DNA of 58,641 nt from an uncultured bacterium (GTDB lineage: Bacteria > Verrucomicrobiota > Kiritimatiellia > PWTM01), in the NCBI GenBank assembly GCA_937139365.1, contig CAKZPT010000053.1, positions 1 through 58,641 of the forward strand, written 5' to 3'. Below, piece after piece: positions 44,488 through 57,121 of the stretch. The number at the start of each line of letters is the position of its first letter. Position 1 is the first letter of the stretch. The position numbers and the translations under genes were made by a program. The notes beneath the pieces were generated by a model that saw only the letters and a program-made list of their open reading frames with translations, was not told the DNA's origin and searched no databases.

Positions 44488-47223
44488 ATGCACTGTCTTC
44501 CCCGATGGTTGCCAGCTCTGGGGCTGGTCACCACCTTCGCGCACGCCGCCCTGCCACCCGACGCCCTGACAGCGATGTCCAACCTGGTCGCCTGGCGTGT
44601 GGGCGGAGCCCTCCGGCCGGTCAAGGCGATGGAGGCGACGACGTTCGCCGTCCTCGAGAACCCCGACGCCCGCCGCGAATGGGCGGCTGCACTGGCCGGA
44701 ACACTCGCGAGGCCCGATCTTTCTCCTGACGCGGTGGGGTGGATTTGCCGTGAGCTGGGCCGGCCGGGCGAACCGGTGGCCGCCCCCGCGCTGGTCCGCA
44801 GGCTGGTGGAGCCTGACCACGCCGAAGCCGCCAGGATCGCCCTCGAAGCGATCCCCGGCGCTGAGGCTTCCGATGCCCTACGCCACGCCCTCGAGGCAGC
44901 CACCGGCGGGCTTCAGATCGGCTGCTTCGCGCCCTCGGGCGGCGGGGAGACCCGGCCGACGTGGAGCGGATCGCCCGCAGTCTTGGCGGCGCGCCGGCGG
45001 AGGCCGCCGCGGCCGCGATGACGTTGGCGGAGATCGGCACGGCGGCGGCCCTGCGCGCCCTGTCGGACCGCCCCCGCGACCGGCTGGCGGCATGGCTGGT
45101 GGTCGCCGCATCGCCACGTGCGGACCGCGCGCTTTGCGCCGCCACACTGTCAGACCTGCTGGCCGCCGGCGGGTGGTCCGATGCCGAATGGCTGGCGATC
45201 TCGGCCGCGAGGCTTCACCTTGCGCCCGCGGTCGCCCTACCCCAACTGCTGGAAACGCTGGAATCGGACCCCTCGGAGTTTCGCGCATTCTCCGCGGCGG
45301 GTCTGCTGGCGAAGGCCGGCGGCGACGAAGTCGGCCCGCGCCTTTCCGCCTTGTTGCCGCGCCTGTCGTCCGCCCGCCGCGCTGCGGCGCTCGAGGCCCT
45401 CGCCGAGCGCGAGGAACGCCCGGTTCTGGAAACCGTTCGCGCCTGTCTTAGCGATCTCGGGACACGCGAGCCCGCCGCCCGTGTGTTGGGCCGGCACGGA
45501 GACGCCTCCGACGTGCATCCGCTCATCGCCGCGGGGGCTGCCGACGCGCTGTCCGTATTTCCCCCCCTGTTCGCGACCCCGTCGCCAGAACTGCGCGACG
45601 CGGCGCTCCGGGCGCTGGCCGTCTGGCCCGGGCTGGAGGCTGTGGACTTGCTTCTGTCCATCGCAACGAACGGCTCCCCCCTCGGAACGCGCGATCGCCC
45701 TCTCCGGAGCGCTGCGCCTATCCCCCCGCACCACCGACGCGCCGAGACGACTCGCGGCGATCGAGGGCGCCGCACTGGAGGCGGGCATGGCCGCCGAACT
45801 CGCCCGCGCCCTGGGCGAAACCCGGTCCGAAGCCGTACTGGATACGGCGGCGCGACTGGCCACCGCGGCCCCCTCCGCCCGCGCCGAGTTCGCGCTCGCG
45901 ACGGCGGCGATCGCGCACCGGCTCTCCGACGAATGTCCGGACCGGATTGTGGAACGTCTCCAGGGGCTGCTGTCCGCCCTGGCGCCCGGCTCGGCGGAGG
46001 AGAAGGCGGTGCGCGCCGCGCTGGCGGAAGGGCGGGAAAAAGCCTCGGCCGGCCGGCCGCCGCTGGAACTCCTCGAACGGTGGTTGAATCGTGTCCGGCA
46101 GCAGCTTCCGGATGGCGCCCGACTGGTCCTGCACGTGGATTGCGGCCCCGAATCGCAGGCGACCGCCGGCACGATCACGGTCCGCGTAGGCGGGCGCCCC
46201 TGGGTCTGGCAGACCGCGCGGTCCGAACATCCGGTCAATGCCAGCGTTCTCTATCACGAGGCCGCCGTGCCCGTGGACATTTCCGGCCTCGATCCCGACG
46301 CGTCCTACGAGGTCGGCGTCGCGTGGTGGGACTGCGACGGCAACGGACGGACGCAATCGATCTGGGCGGGCCAGCCGTGCCTGCTGCCCTGCCGCGCGTT
46401 GCCCAACGGCACAGCGGGCGATCTACTGGCGCAGATCCGCATGCCCCTGCCGGTCGGAACCACCTCGACGCGGCTGGCCATCCGGCGGGAAGGTCGCAGC
46501 AACGCCGTGTTGGGCGCGCTATGGCTGGTCCAACGCCCCGCGGCGCCCCCCTCGTCGGTGGGCGGCCGGCGGCGCGTGCGGGTTGCAACCGGCGACGAGT
46601 ATCCCGGTCATCCCTAGCGCGAGACCTCGGCGGCGTTGCGCGACGTGCTGGCGGCCGAGCCGCGCCTGGAAGTCGAGCTGGACGACGAACCGGCGCGATG
46701 GCTCGCTCGTGACCACGCCGGCACCGCCGCGCTCGTACTCAACTACGTCAACTGGATGAAACCCGATCCCGACCGCGCCCTGCTCGAGCGGCTCCAGGCC
46801 GCGGTGTCCAATGGCATGGGGCTGGTGCTCGTGCACTTCGCGTGCGGGGCGTTTCAGGGTCGGCCGGCGTTCGTGGAGATCGCTGGCCGGGTATGGAACC
46901 CCCGCCTTCGTGGCCACGACCCGCGGGGCGTTTTCCGTGTGCGCATCGTCGACCCTGACCACCCCGTGACCCGCGGCATGGCGGATTTCGACACCGACGA
47001 TGAGCTGTACACGTGCCGCGACGGCCCGACGCCCATTCGGGTGCTGGCCTCGGCCGTCTCCCGGGCGGATGGCCGGCTTCACCCGATGCTCTTCGTCCTC
47101 GGGCACGGTCGCGGCCGGATCGTCCAATGCACGCTGGGCCACGACCTCAAGGCGATCGCGACGCCATCGGTCCTAGAGCTCTGCCGCCGCGGAACGGTTG
47201 GGGCGGCCGGTCTGGACTCGTGA
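44488..47223 (+). pseudogene. Broken HEAT-repeat plus ThuA-like domain gene
   Basis: One long protein can be read only by joining three pieces. Piece one, from 44488, has a signal peptide (MHCLPRWLPALGLVTTFAHA) and HEAT-type helices up to about 44930. A frame change near a G-run leads to the second piece (MTLAEIGTAAALRALSDRP and following HEAT repeats). A second frame change at a six-C run near 45680 leads to the third, which contains LSGLDPDASYEV-like strands and a ThuA-like domain. This third piece is interrupted by TAG at 46615, where a ThuA domain normally has HPW: it reads VATGDEYPGHP, then the stop, then RETSAALRDVL. The same frame continues to 47223 with VLVHFACGAFQG and HDPRGVFRVRIVDPDHPVTRG. 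A GAGGA ribosome site precedes the ATG. Confidence 0.82.
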
Positions 47224-47238
47224 TGGCGGCGCTTCGCC

Positions 47239-48451
47239 TCACGCCTTGAGGCCGCGCAGGTCGGCCTCGAAACGCTCGGTGGATGTGACGAGCTTGTCCC
47301 AGTAGACGACCTCGCCGGTGTAGGCGGCCTGCCGCCCCAGGATCGTGAGCAGGTTGCTGCGGACGCTGGGCTCAACGGGCGGATTCGCGAAGTCCCTTTC
47401 GAGGATGCAGCGCCGAAACTCGGCGATGTTGGCGACCGCCCCGTCCCTATAGATGCCCGGCGGAGCGCCGCCGCGGTAGAAATTCGGTCCCCGGATCATC
47501 ACATTGCCGCCGCAGGCGGTTTCCAAAACGCCACGGTCGCCGAAGGCCCGCACGACGATGCCGTCGGGCTCGGTGTCATGGGCGTTGAACTGGCGCGAGC
47601 TGAACGTCACCCCCACGCAGCCGGGATAAGGAAATGGAGCGTGAAGTAGTCGTTGCAATCGCCGACGTCCAGCCGCACCTTGCGACCGCAGGTGCCGGAA
47701 GCGTGGAGGGGCACGGCGTCCATCACCCAGTTCACCACGTCCAGCGTGCGAATGTTCTGTTCCATGATGATGTCGCCCGACAGGGCCTTGTCGAACATCC
47801 AGTTCCTCAACCGCGACTCCGGGGTATTGTCGAGCGGCGGTTTCGCGGACAGCCGGTCGGCGTGGTAGTAGGACTCCACGAAGGCAAGCCGGCCGATCGT
47901 CCCCTGCCGCCCGCGTGCCAGCGCCTCGCGATAGAAAGGGGTCGGCGCGAGTCTGGAAATCCACACAGCTTCTTCGAGGTGGCCTGGCGTCCCAGCGCGG
48001 CGATCTCGTGGCAGCCGGGTACGTCGACCGCCACCGGTTTAGCCAGGTAGACGTGCAGGCCGGCCTCGACCGCGGCGCGGCACTGCTCCGGATGAAAGTA
48101 GGGCGGGGTCTCGACCGCCACCGCGTCGGGTTTCGCCTCGATCATCCGCTGGTAACCGCTCAGGCCCCAAGAGCAGCGTTCCGTGGGCACGCCAAGTTCG
48201 GCCCCCGCCTAGCGGGCGCGGTCCTCGAAATAATCGGCGACCGCCGTGATCTCGTAGCCCCCGTTTTCCAGAAAGAGCCGGCCGATCCAGCGGCCGCGAC
48301 CGCCGCATCCGAGCAGGCCAAGACGGATCTTTGGGGCTACCGGCATCTGCCCGCTTGCGGCCGCCGCCGCCATCGCGGCGGTCCCAGCCAGGAAGCCGCG
48401 ACGGTCGATGGCACGCGGGGCCGATCCGAAGAGACGGTCGGTTGTCTTCAT
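47239..48451 (-). pseudogene. Broken Tat-exported Gfo/Idh/MocA oxidoreductase
   Basis: On the minus strand a gene starts at 48451 with a GGAGGAGG ribosome site and a Tat signal (RRGFLAGTAAMAAAAASG). A Rossmann motif follows (LGLLGCGGRGRWIGRLF). It is stopped by TAG at 48211-48209, then continues in frame with MIEAKPDAVAVETPPYFHPEQC and HVYLAKPVAVDVPG. A frame change near 47960 brings in FYREALARGRQGTIGRLAFV, and another near 47630 brings in CVGVTFSSRQFNAHDTEPDG through to AADLRGLKA-like C-terminal sequence (TERFEADLRGLKA). All pieces in order match one oxidoreductase of the family, so this is a decayed or badly sequenced gene. It converges on the broken HEAT/ThuA gene with a 15-bp gap. Confidence 0.85.
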
Positions 48452-48533
48452 GTCGATCCTCCTCCGAACGGCCCCGGCGTCGCGCCGGGACGCCGCACGG
48501 ACCGCACCTTTCAGCCGGGCGGCGGAGGAAACG

Positions 48534-50171
48534 TCAACCGGACGATTCCGCCGGCAGCTTGCCGCGTCGGCGCCGCCACGCGGAGGCTCCCTCACCAGCC
48601 GTCAACGCCAGGGCCGCGATCGCCAACAGCCGGGCTACGACCGGGCCCCGGCGAACCATGAAGGTGGGCGGGGCGGATTCCGGAGCGGAGGGAACGTCGG
48701 CCGTCAGAAACCCTATCGCCGGCCGGCGATTGGGGCCTACCACCGGCAGGGCGCCGCCACTCTCTCCGCGTTCCCCGCCTATCCGGCCAAGGGCATCGAT
48801 CCAGCAGGTGACCCCCGAATTCGCGCAGCGGACCACTGGGCGGCGCGTCTCCACCGCTCTCGGCACGCATTGGATCAGGTGTTGGCGGTGGCCCCAGGTG
48901 CCGTCGAACCACGCGTCGTTGGTCAGCACGAACAGCAGTCGTGCCCCCTCGCGGACCAACCGGATCGCAAGTTCGGGGATCGTGTCTTCGAAGCAAATCA
49001 GCACCGCGAACGGCACGCCGCCGAGCCCGCGCCGGAAGACAATGGGGCGGGCGCCGGGGGAAAGATCGTAGTCCATCGGCACCAGTCGCCCAAGCCACGG
49101 CAGCCATCGGCGGAAGGGCACGTATTCGCCGAAGAGGACCAGGTGCTGCTTGCGGTAGACCTCCAGCGTCTCCGGCCCCGGCCCGGCCAGGATCGCTGCG
49201 TTGAAGACGGCGGCGCGGCCGGTCTCGTCGGCCTCGGAATCCAGCGCGCCGAACAGCAGCGGCACGCCGCCTGCGACGGTCCGGCCGACCAGGTCGAAGC
49301 CCCCGCCGCCCCTCCCGTAGATTTCGGGCAGAGCGGTCTCGGGCCAGACCAGCAGATCGGGCTGGAGGGCCAGCGCGGCGCGGCTCAGCCGGTCGAACCG
49401 CTCCAGCATGCCCCCGTAGGACGCCTCGGTCCATTTTTCGTACTGGGGGATCGCCGGCTGCACCAGGCCCAGCCGCAGCGCACGTCCGGCCGAGCGGGAC
49501 GCCGCGGTGGAGGCCATCCCGGCGCCCCCCGCCAACAGCGCCGCAACGAGGACGGCTCCCAGCATCCATTCGAGTCGGGCGGTAGCCGTCCGGCGCCGTT
49601 CGGCGAACGAAAGCGACACCGATAGCGCCATTCCATTGACCCAGGCCACCACGGCCGAGAGGAAGGCGACGCCGCCCCATTCCGCGTGTTGGAGGAGGGC
49701 GAGGTTGCGGTACTGGCTGACGCCGAGAAAATTCCACGGGAATCCCGTGAACCACCAGCCCCGAAGGGCCTCCCACCCGGCCCAGGACGCCGCCAGCGCG
49801 CCGGACAGCAGGAGCGCCCCTCCCAGCCGGGCGCGCCACGCCGGCGAGGCGAACCGCGCCACCGCCCAAGCCATAGGGATGGAGTACAGGGCGCAGTACA
49901 TCGCGAGCACGATCCAACCCGCCCACGTCACGCATCGGACCCAGGCAAGCGTCGGAACCCAGAACATCGCGCCCGACAGCAACGCCAGACGCGCGACCCG
50001 ACCGCGGGACTGTCCCGCCACCGCCCAGCCGAGGGGGACCAGTGCCACCCACGCGCAGGCCGACCATTCCAACGGGGGAAAGGACGCGAACAGCAGCAGG
50101 CCCGTCGCCGCCGCGGCGGCCCGACGACCCCACGGTCGAACGCCGTTCCCCGGCCTGGGCACCCCGGCCAT
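48534..50171 (-). CDS. lnt: Apolipoprotein N-acyltransferase
   Basis: Lnt is an inner-membrane enzyme that adds the third acyl chain to lipoproteins. The 545-residue protein has about seven N-terminal membrane helices starting with AAAAATGLLLFASFPPLEWS. The C-terminal nitrilase domain begins with LRLGLVQPAIPQYEKW. The catalytic triad is visible: Glu in LLVWPETALPE, Lys in YRKQHLVLFGEYVPF, and Cys in AVLICFEDTIPE. ANSGVTCWIDALGRI is the family C-terminal block. It starts 17 nt after the secA stop and is likely in the same operon. It is consistent with the lipoproteins encoded in the window. Confidence 0.95.
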   Translation of the reverse strand: MAGVPRPGNGVRPWGRRAAAAATGLLLFASFPPLEWSACAWVALVPLGWAVAGQSRGRVARLALLSGAMFWVPTLAWVRCVTWAGWIVLAMYCALYSIPMAWAVARFASPAWRARLGGALLLSGALAASWAGWEALRGWWFTGFPWNFLGVSQYRNLALLQHAEWGGVAFLSAVVAWVNGMALSVSLSFAERRRTATARLEWMLGAVLVAALLAGGAGMASTAASRSAGRALRLGLVQPAIPQYEKWTEASYGGMLERFDRLSRAALALQPDLLVWPETALPEIYGRGGGGFDLVGRTVAGGVPLLFGALDSEADETGRAAVFNAAILAGPGPETLEVYRKQHLVLFGEYVPFRRWLPWLGRLVPMDYDLSPGARPIVFRRGLGGVPFAVLICFEDTIPELAIRLVREGARLLFVLTNDAWFDGTWGHRQHLIQCVPRAVETRRPVVRCANSGVTCWIDALGRIGGERGESGGALPVVGPNRRPAIGFLTADVPSAPESAPPTFMVRRGPVVARLLAIAALALTAGEGASAWRRRRGKLPAESSG

Positions 50172-50188
50172 GCCGACGCTGGCCCGCC

Positions 50189-53248
<3,060 letters not shown>

Positions 53249-53308
53249 TTGAGGTGCCGCCGGGCGCCGCCCGGAAGCCGTGATTTATACTGATTGGGTC
53301 CCCTCAAG

Positions 53309-54034
53309 TCACGCCGCCCCTCCTGTCGCGTCGGCGAGCAACGCCACCGCGGCCACGCAGGCCGTATCGGTTCGAAGGACCCTCGGGCCGAGGCCGAACC
53401 CGCGAAATCCAGCCGCCTCGAGGTGCGACAGCTCGACGGCCGTCCAGCCGCCCTCCGGCCCGATGGCGGCCGCCGCCGGGCCGGGAGGGAGAGGGTCGGG
53501 CAGAGGCGGGCGGGTGGGATCCGCCACCCAGGTTGACTGCCCGGCGAACATCTCCCGCACCACCTCCAACGCGCGGTCGAACCGACGAATGACGGTCACC
53601 TCCGGCAGTCGTGTTTCGCCGCTCTGGGCCAGCCCCTCCACCAGGTGCCGCCGAATCTCCGCCGGATCGAGCGCCCGGCTCTCCAGGTAGCTCGGCTCGA
53701 TCCGCGCGGCGCCGGTCACCACGATCCGTCGGACACCCATCGCGGCCAATTGCGACCACAGCCGGCGCGCCGCCTTCGGCCGCGGCATCGCCAACAGCAA
53801 GGAAACCCGGCCTGGGGGCGGCGGCGGTTCGTCGCATTCGCACTGCATCTCCACAAACTCCGCCGTCACCTCGCGCACCGTCCCCCACCCCCGCCGTCCG
53901 CCCACCACCAGCACCCTTAGCCGCATCCCTGCGGCCGCGCGCAATGCGCGGATCAGGTGCGTGGCCCGTTCCCCTCCGATCCGTGCCAGACCACCCGGCC
54001 GAAGCTCCTCAGGTTCCAACGGCAACCAGTTCAC
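53309..54034 (-). CDS. rsmE: 16S rRNA (uracil1498-N3)-methyltransferase RsmE
   Basis: This SPOUT-class SAM methyltransferase modifies U1498 of 16S rRNA. The 241-residue protein has the N-terminal PUA-like part (GGERATHLIRALRAAAGMRL). The knot region reads LLLAMPRPKAARRLWSQLAAMGVRRI with RIEPSYLESRALDP. SAM-binding is in AAAIGPEGGWTAVELSHLEAAGF and LGPRVLRTDTACVAAVALL. I chose a GTG at 54034 because it gives the usual length. The upstream ATG at 54133 lies within the control region of the divergent lipoprotein gene. It is 60 bp upstream of secA and probably cotranscribed. Confidence 0.92.
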   Translation of the reverse strand: MNWLPLEPEELRPGGLARIGGERATHLIRALRAAAGMRLRVLVVGGRRGWGTVREVTAEFVEMQCECDEPPPPPGRVSLLLAMPRPKAARRLWSQLAAMGVRRIVVTGAARIEPSYLESRALDPAEIRRHLVEGLAQSGETRLPEVTVIRRFDRALEVVREMFAGQSTWVADPTRPPLPDPLPPGPAAAAIGPEGGWTAVELSHLEAAGFRGFGLGPRVLRTDTACVAAVALLADATGGAA

Positions 54035-54080
54035 CGCCAAGCCATTCCCGGTGTCCACCCACGCGATGAATACATCCGCA

Positions 54081-54100
54081 AACGATGCGTCAGTATCGTT
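54081..54100. promoter_or_regulatory. Small inverted repeat in a divergent control region
   Basis: AACGAT (54081-54086) and ATCGTT (54095-54100) form a perfect inverted repeat with an 8-bp spacer between rsmE and the glycine-zipper lipoprotein gene. It might be an operator; no regulator gene is adjacent. Confidence 0.25.
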
Positions 54101-54159
54101 GAATGATGAGGCCGCGTGATCGGGAACAGACACCCGGCCTGCGGCGCAAGGAGTTGACG

Positions 54160-54588
54160 ATGAAAGGAATGCGTAGACTTGCGATCGGATGCGTTGGCGC
54201 GGCGATGCTGGCCGGCTGCGCCAGCACCAAGCCCAGCCCCACCGATCAGGCCACCCTGCTGGGCGCCGGCATCGGCGCGGGACTTGGGACCATCCTCGGG
54301 CACAATTTCGGAGGCGGCGGGAACGACCGGGCGCTCGGCGCGGCAGCCGGAGCGCTGATCGGCGGCGCCCTCGGCCGCCAGTACGGGCGTCAAATGGAGA
54401 CCGACGCGCAACTCCGCAACCTTCAGCAGCAACAGTTCATGACCACCGTCTGGATCGAGAACTCCAACGGCTCCCGCACCCCCGTGGTCCTCAGGATGAC
54501 GGAGGGCGGACAATACATCGGCCCGCGCGGCGAGTATTACCCCTCGATGCCGACCGAGGAACAACTCCGAAAGATCTACGGCATGTAG
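54160..54588 (+). CDS. Glycine-zipper lipoprotein
   Basis: This 142-residue lipoprotein has a signal peptide and lipobox (GAAMLAGCASTK). The glycine-rich, alternating GxxxG-type region is LLGAGIGAGLGTILGHNFGGGG, followed by ALGAAAGALIGGALGRQYGR, as in Rcp/SlyB/OmpA-zipper proteins. The C-terminal part is a soluble YMGAM-less segment (MTTVWIENSNGSRTPVVLRM and GPRGEYYPSMPTEEQLRKIYG). Glycine-zipper lipoproteins associate with the outer membrane and stabilise the envelope under stress. The start has an AAGGAG ribosome site 7 nt upstream (the run CAAGGAGTTGACG), which supports 54160 over the earlier ATG at 54103. No operon partner is seen. Confidence 0.85.
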   Translation: MKGMRRLAIGCVGAAMLAGCASTKPSPTDQATLLGAGIGAGLGTILGHNFGGGGNDRALGAAAGALIGGALGRQYGRQMETDAQLRNLQQQQFMTTVWIENSNGSRTPVVLRMTEGGQYIGPRGEYYPSMPTEEQLRKIYGM

Positions 54589-54594
54589 GACGGC

Positions 54595-55383
54595 TCAGCG
54601 TCGCACCGGGGGACGGACAGTGAGGGTCTCGCTCAGACCGAAGCGCGTTCCTTTGTAGTCGCAGTAGATCACAAGGGTGTATTTGCCGGGCTTCGGCACC
54701 TCGCCGCGAAAGCCGCTGTTGGTTTCCGGCTTCAGCCTGTCCAGCGTCTCCGAGCCGCGGATCACGACCGTGCCGCTTTCATCCAGAACGTAGAAGTCGG
54801 CGCCGCCTCCGAGGGGTTTCCGGTCCATGAGGCCGTCCTTCTTCAGCTTGGCCCGGACCAGCTCGCAGGTGATCGTCACAGGGATCGGTTGGCCTTCCTT
54901 CCAATCCGGTTCGTTGTCCCCGAGGTGATGTTTGGCGACGATCCCGCCGGCGAACTCCAACTTCTCGCCGGCCTTTTCGTCCACGACCAGCTCCTTTTTC
55001 AACGCGGCGATTTCCTCGGCCGACAGGACCGTCACCTTCGCGTCCTTCTCCTTGCGCCCGCCGGAGCCGGTCAACACGGCCGGTGTAGAGGAAGGCACCG
55101 ACGCGGGCCGCGAGACATGCGGCTCGCGGCCATGGCGGCCGGGTGGCGTCGGCGGAGGGGGCATCTTCGCCGCCTGCTGCTCCTTTACGTACTGCTGGTC
55201 GTCCGCGCTCAGGGACGTCAACGGGATCATCACCTTCTGCCCGGCCTCGGTTTTCAGGATCACGAGCGCCCCCTGCATGCCCACGTACTCGGCCTCCACC
55301 GTCTGGCCGCTGGCGCTGGTCCACGTGCGCGCCATCGCGGCCGCGCCGACCAGCATCGTCGCGACGATTACGCATCCTCGCAT
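54595..55383 (-). CDS. Secreted protein with N-terminal SHD1-like domain
   Basis: This 262-residue protein has a signal peptide (MRGCVIVATMLVGAAAMA). An SLA1-homology domain 1-like module follows: RTWTSASGQTVEAEYVGMQG, then LVILKTEAGQKVMIPLTSLS, which ends SADDQQYVKE. This module is common in secreted proteins of Planctomycetota, Verrucomicrobiota and Kiritimatiellota. A Pro-rich linker with PPPPTPPGRHG leads to a C-terminal beta-rich domain (PIPVTITCELVRAKLKKDGL, LVIYCDYKGTRFGLSETL). Its role is unknown; the yeast SHD1 domain binds a peptide motif, and this may too. A GGAGGG ribosome site lies 8 nt before the ATG. It is 23 bp downstream of panD. Confidence 0.8.
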   Translation of the reverse strand: MRGCVIVATMLVGAAAMARTWTSASGQTVEAEYVGMQGALVILKTEAGQKVMIPLTSLSADDQQYVKEQQAAKMPPPPTPPGRHGREPHVSRPASVPSSTPAVLTGSGGRKEKDAKVTVLSAEEIAALKKELVVDEKAGEKLEFAGGIVAKHHLGDNEPDWKEGQPIPVTITCELVRAKLKKDGLMDRKPLGGGADFYVLDESGTVVIRGSETLDRLKPETNSGFRGEVPKPGKYTLVIYCDYKGTRFGLSETLTVRPPVRR

Positions 55384-55406
55384 GGTTCGACCCTCCACCG
55401 CGGGTG

Positions 55407-55778
55407 TTATTGTTTGGGCCGGCCGCCCCGACGCCGCGGGCGGTTTCGGCCGTCCACCAGCACCTTCTTCGCGCGAAAGGATAGCGCCTCCGCATCGTCC
55501 ACCATCGCATAGGCCACGATGATGATCGTGTCGCCGGGGGCCCCGAGCCGGGCGGCGGCGCCATTGAGCATCACCGTGCCCGAACCTGCGGGCGCCGGGA
55601 TCGCATAGGTCACCAGCCGCTCGCCGTTGGACACGTTGTACACGTGGATCTGCTCCCCCGAGACGATGTCCGCCGCGTCCATCAGCTGGCGGTCGATGGC
55701 GAGGCTCCCCTCGTAGTGGAGGTCGGCCGCTGTCACTGTGGCTCGGTGAATCTTCGATTTCAACATGATGCGTTGCAT
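55407..55778 (-). CDS. panD: Aspartate 1-decarboxylase
   Basis: PanD makes beta-alanine from aspartate for pantothenate and CoA synthesis. The 123-residue pro-enzyme starts with the signature [16 protein letters not shown], in which Lys9 is conserved. It self-cleaves between Gly24 and Ser25 in HYEGSLAID to form the pyruvoyl cofactor. The [20 protein letters not shown] and [19 protein letters not shown] blocks follow. Two upstream ATG-like choices were rejected because the motif starts here. It has a basic C-terminal tail ([14 protein letters not shown]). panB and panC are not in the window. Confidence 0.97.
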   Translation of the reverse strand: MQRIMLKSKIHRATVTAADLHYEGSLAIDRQLMDAADIVSGEQIHVYNVSNGERLVTYAIPAPAGSGTVMLNGAAARLGAPGDTIIIVAYAMVDDAEALSFRAKKVLVDGRNRPRRRGGRPKQ

Positions 55779-55831
55779 CGGGAACACCACATAAATTTTT
55801 GGATAAAGTCTCGGGCAGAATGGGTCGTACG

Positions 55832-56104
55832 TCAACCGCCCACGCCTTCTCCAAGCGCCGCTGCCCGCCATGCGCGCACCCGCAGCACGTCCTCCCACGC
55901 CGCCGCCCTTCGGCGGTACCGGTCCTCGACCTTTCGGGCCAGCCGGTCCCACTGTTCCGCCGTCGGTTCAAAATCGTAGACCCAGCGACCGGCGTCCGAA
56001 CGCCTCGACTGCCACCGTAACCCCCTCGTGCCGTGGAAGGTCACCCGGACCTCCAGCCGCACCCCCTCCTCCAGCCGCTCCACCCATTGCACCGGCCGGC
56101 GCAT
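55832..56104 (-). CDS. Small hypothetical protein
   Basis: This 90-residue, Arg- and Trp-rich protein ([42 protein letters not shown]) has no membrane helix. It begins 4 nt after the Rieske ferredoxin stop, so the two genes are probably translated from the same message. The pattern of beta-strands followed by a long helix suggests a small folded protein, but I do not recognise the family. Confidence 0.6.
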   Translation of the reverse strand: MRRPVQWVERLEEGVRLEVRVTFHGTRGLRWQSRRSDAGRWVYDFEPTAEQWDRLARKVEDRYRRRAAAWEDVLRVRAWRAAALGEGVGG

Positions 56105-56108
56105 CGCC

Positions 56109-56426
56109 TCACACCTTCACCCAGACCCGCCCGTTTTCGACCTTCGTCGCGTACACCTCCAGGGGCCGGACCGCAGGCGGCGTCAGGTTGGTTCCCGTGC
56201 GGATGTCGAAGCGCGCGCCGTGCAGCGGGCACTCGATCTCGTGCCCCTCCAGCATCCCCGCCGTCAACTGCACATGGTCATGGGTGCAGAGGTTGTCCAC
56301 GGCGTGGTACCGTCCCTCCGCCTTCAGCACGAGAATCGCGCGGCCCCTGGCGACGACCGCCTTACGGTCCGTCTGCTCAAACTCGGTTTCGGCCGCCACG
56401 TCGAACCACTGTTGGAATAGGCCCAT
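56109..56426 (-). CDS. Rieske-type [2Fe-2S] ferredoxin
   Basis: This 105-residue protein is a free-standing Rieske domain. The cluster ligands are C47-x-H49 in LCTHDHVQL and C66-x2-H69 in ECPLHGARFD. It is the type seen in non-heme dioxygenase ferredoxins (BphF/NirD-like), an electron carrier of the cytoplasm. The chosen start is MGLFQQWF; the upstream ATG adds 6 residues. It heads a cluster with the 90-residue protein, panD and the SHD1 protein, whose relation to a ferredoxin is not obvious. No oxygenase or reductase lies next to it. Confidence 0.9.
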   Translation of the reverse strand: MGLFQQWFDVAAETEFEQTDRKAVVARGRAILVLKAEGRYHAVDNLCTHDHVQLTAGMLEGHEIECPLHGARFDIRTGTNLTPPAVRPLEVYATKVENGRVWVKV

Positions 56427-56527
56427 CGAAACGCCTCCATACATTCACTAGCAGGAGGCCGCCGTCCGGTCGAGCGCCGCGGACCGGAGGCTGGCCGCCG
56501 CCATCCAAAGCCGGTATCGTCTTCGGC

Positions 56528-57121
56528 ATGGCGTCCTTGAGACAACGACCAACCGCGGCCATCGTCACTCGCCAGGGCGACGCCGGCCGCACCCGGCTGC
56601 TGTCGGGGGATTGGGTGTCGAAGAATTGTCTCCGCATCGAGGCGGTGGGGACGCTGGACGAACTGGTTAGCGCGCTCGGCGTCGCCCGCTCGCAGGCCGG
56701 CCCGGCGATCGGCCGCGCGATTCTGGAGCTTCAACGCCGCTTGTTTCGGGCGGGATCCGAGCTGGTCTCGCCAGCCGACCGCGCCGCCTCGATCCCCGAC
56801 CGCATCGGGTCCGGGGACGTCGAGTGGATGGACCGCGCCTGCGCCCGACTGGAACGCGAGGCCAGGCCGCCCCAGGGCTTTGTCGTTCCCGGCGGCAGCC
56901 GGCTCGGGGCGGCGCTGGACTTCGCCCGGGCCGTCGCCCGTCGTCTTGAACGCCGAGTAGTCGGCCTTTTCGAGGGAGGCGAATTGTCCAATCCGGCGCT
57001 GCTTCAATGGCTGAACCGGCTTTCGGACTACCTGTGGCTCCTGGCGCGGCGGGCCGAACGCCGACCGGACCTCCTGGTTTCTGCCCAGCCGCCCGGGCGG
57101 CGAAAACGGCGTCCCGCATGA
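56528..57121 (+). CDS. Cob(I)alamin adenosyltransferase, PduO type
   Basis: This enzyme transfers the adenosyl group of ATP to cob(I)alamin, yielding the cofactor for B12-dependent mutases and reductases. The 197-residue protein has IVTRQGDAGRTRLLSGDWVSK, the equivalent of the TRxGDxGxT/L loop; RIEAVGTLDELVSALGVARS; and LLARRAERRPDLL near the C-terminus, matching the RRAER signature. The first helix bundle has ILELQRRLFRAGSELVS. Its stop overlaps the murB start as ATGA. The linkage to murB is unlikely to reflect a shared pathway. Confidence 0.93.
   Translation: MASLRQRPTAAIVTRQGDAGRTRLLSGDWVSKNCLRIEAVGTLDELVSALGVARSQAGPAIGRAILELQRRLFRAGSELVSPADRAASIPDRIGSGDVEWMDRACARLEREARPPQGFVVPGGSRLGAALDFARAVARRLERRVVGLFEGGELSNPALLQWLNRLSDYLWLLARRAERRPDLLVSAQPPGRRKRRPA

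Noticed and set aside
44950-46715. A long plus-strand reading of 583 residues beginning at 44961.
   Set aside because: The first half is the middle piece of the broken HEAT/ThuA gene; after 45690 it continues in a meaningless Arg-rich frame.
44488-48451. Stop-codon reassignment as an explanation of the in-frame stops.
   Set aside because: TAG, TGA and TAA all occur as internal stops in the two broken regions, together with frame changes, whereas all intact genes end normally with these codons.
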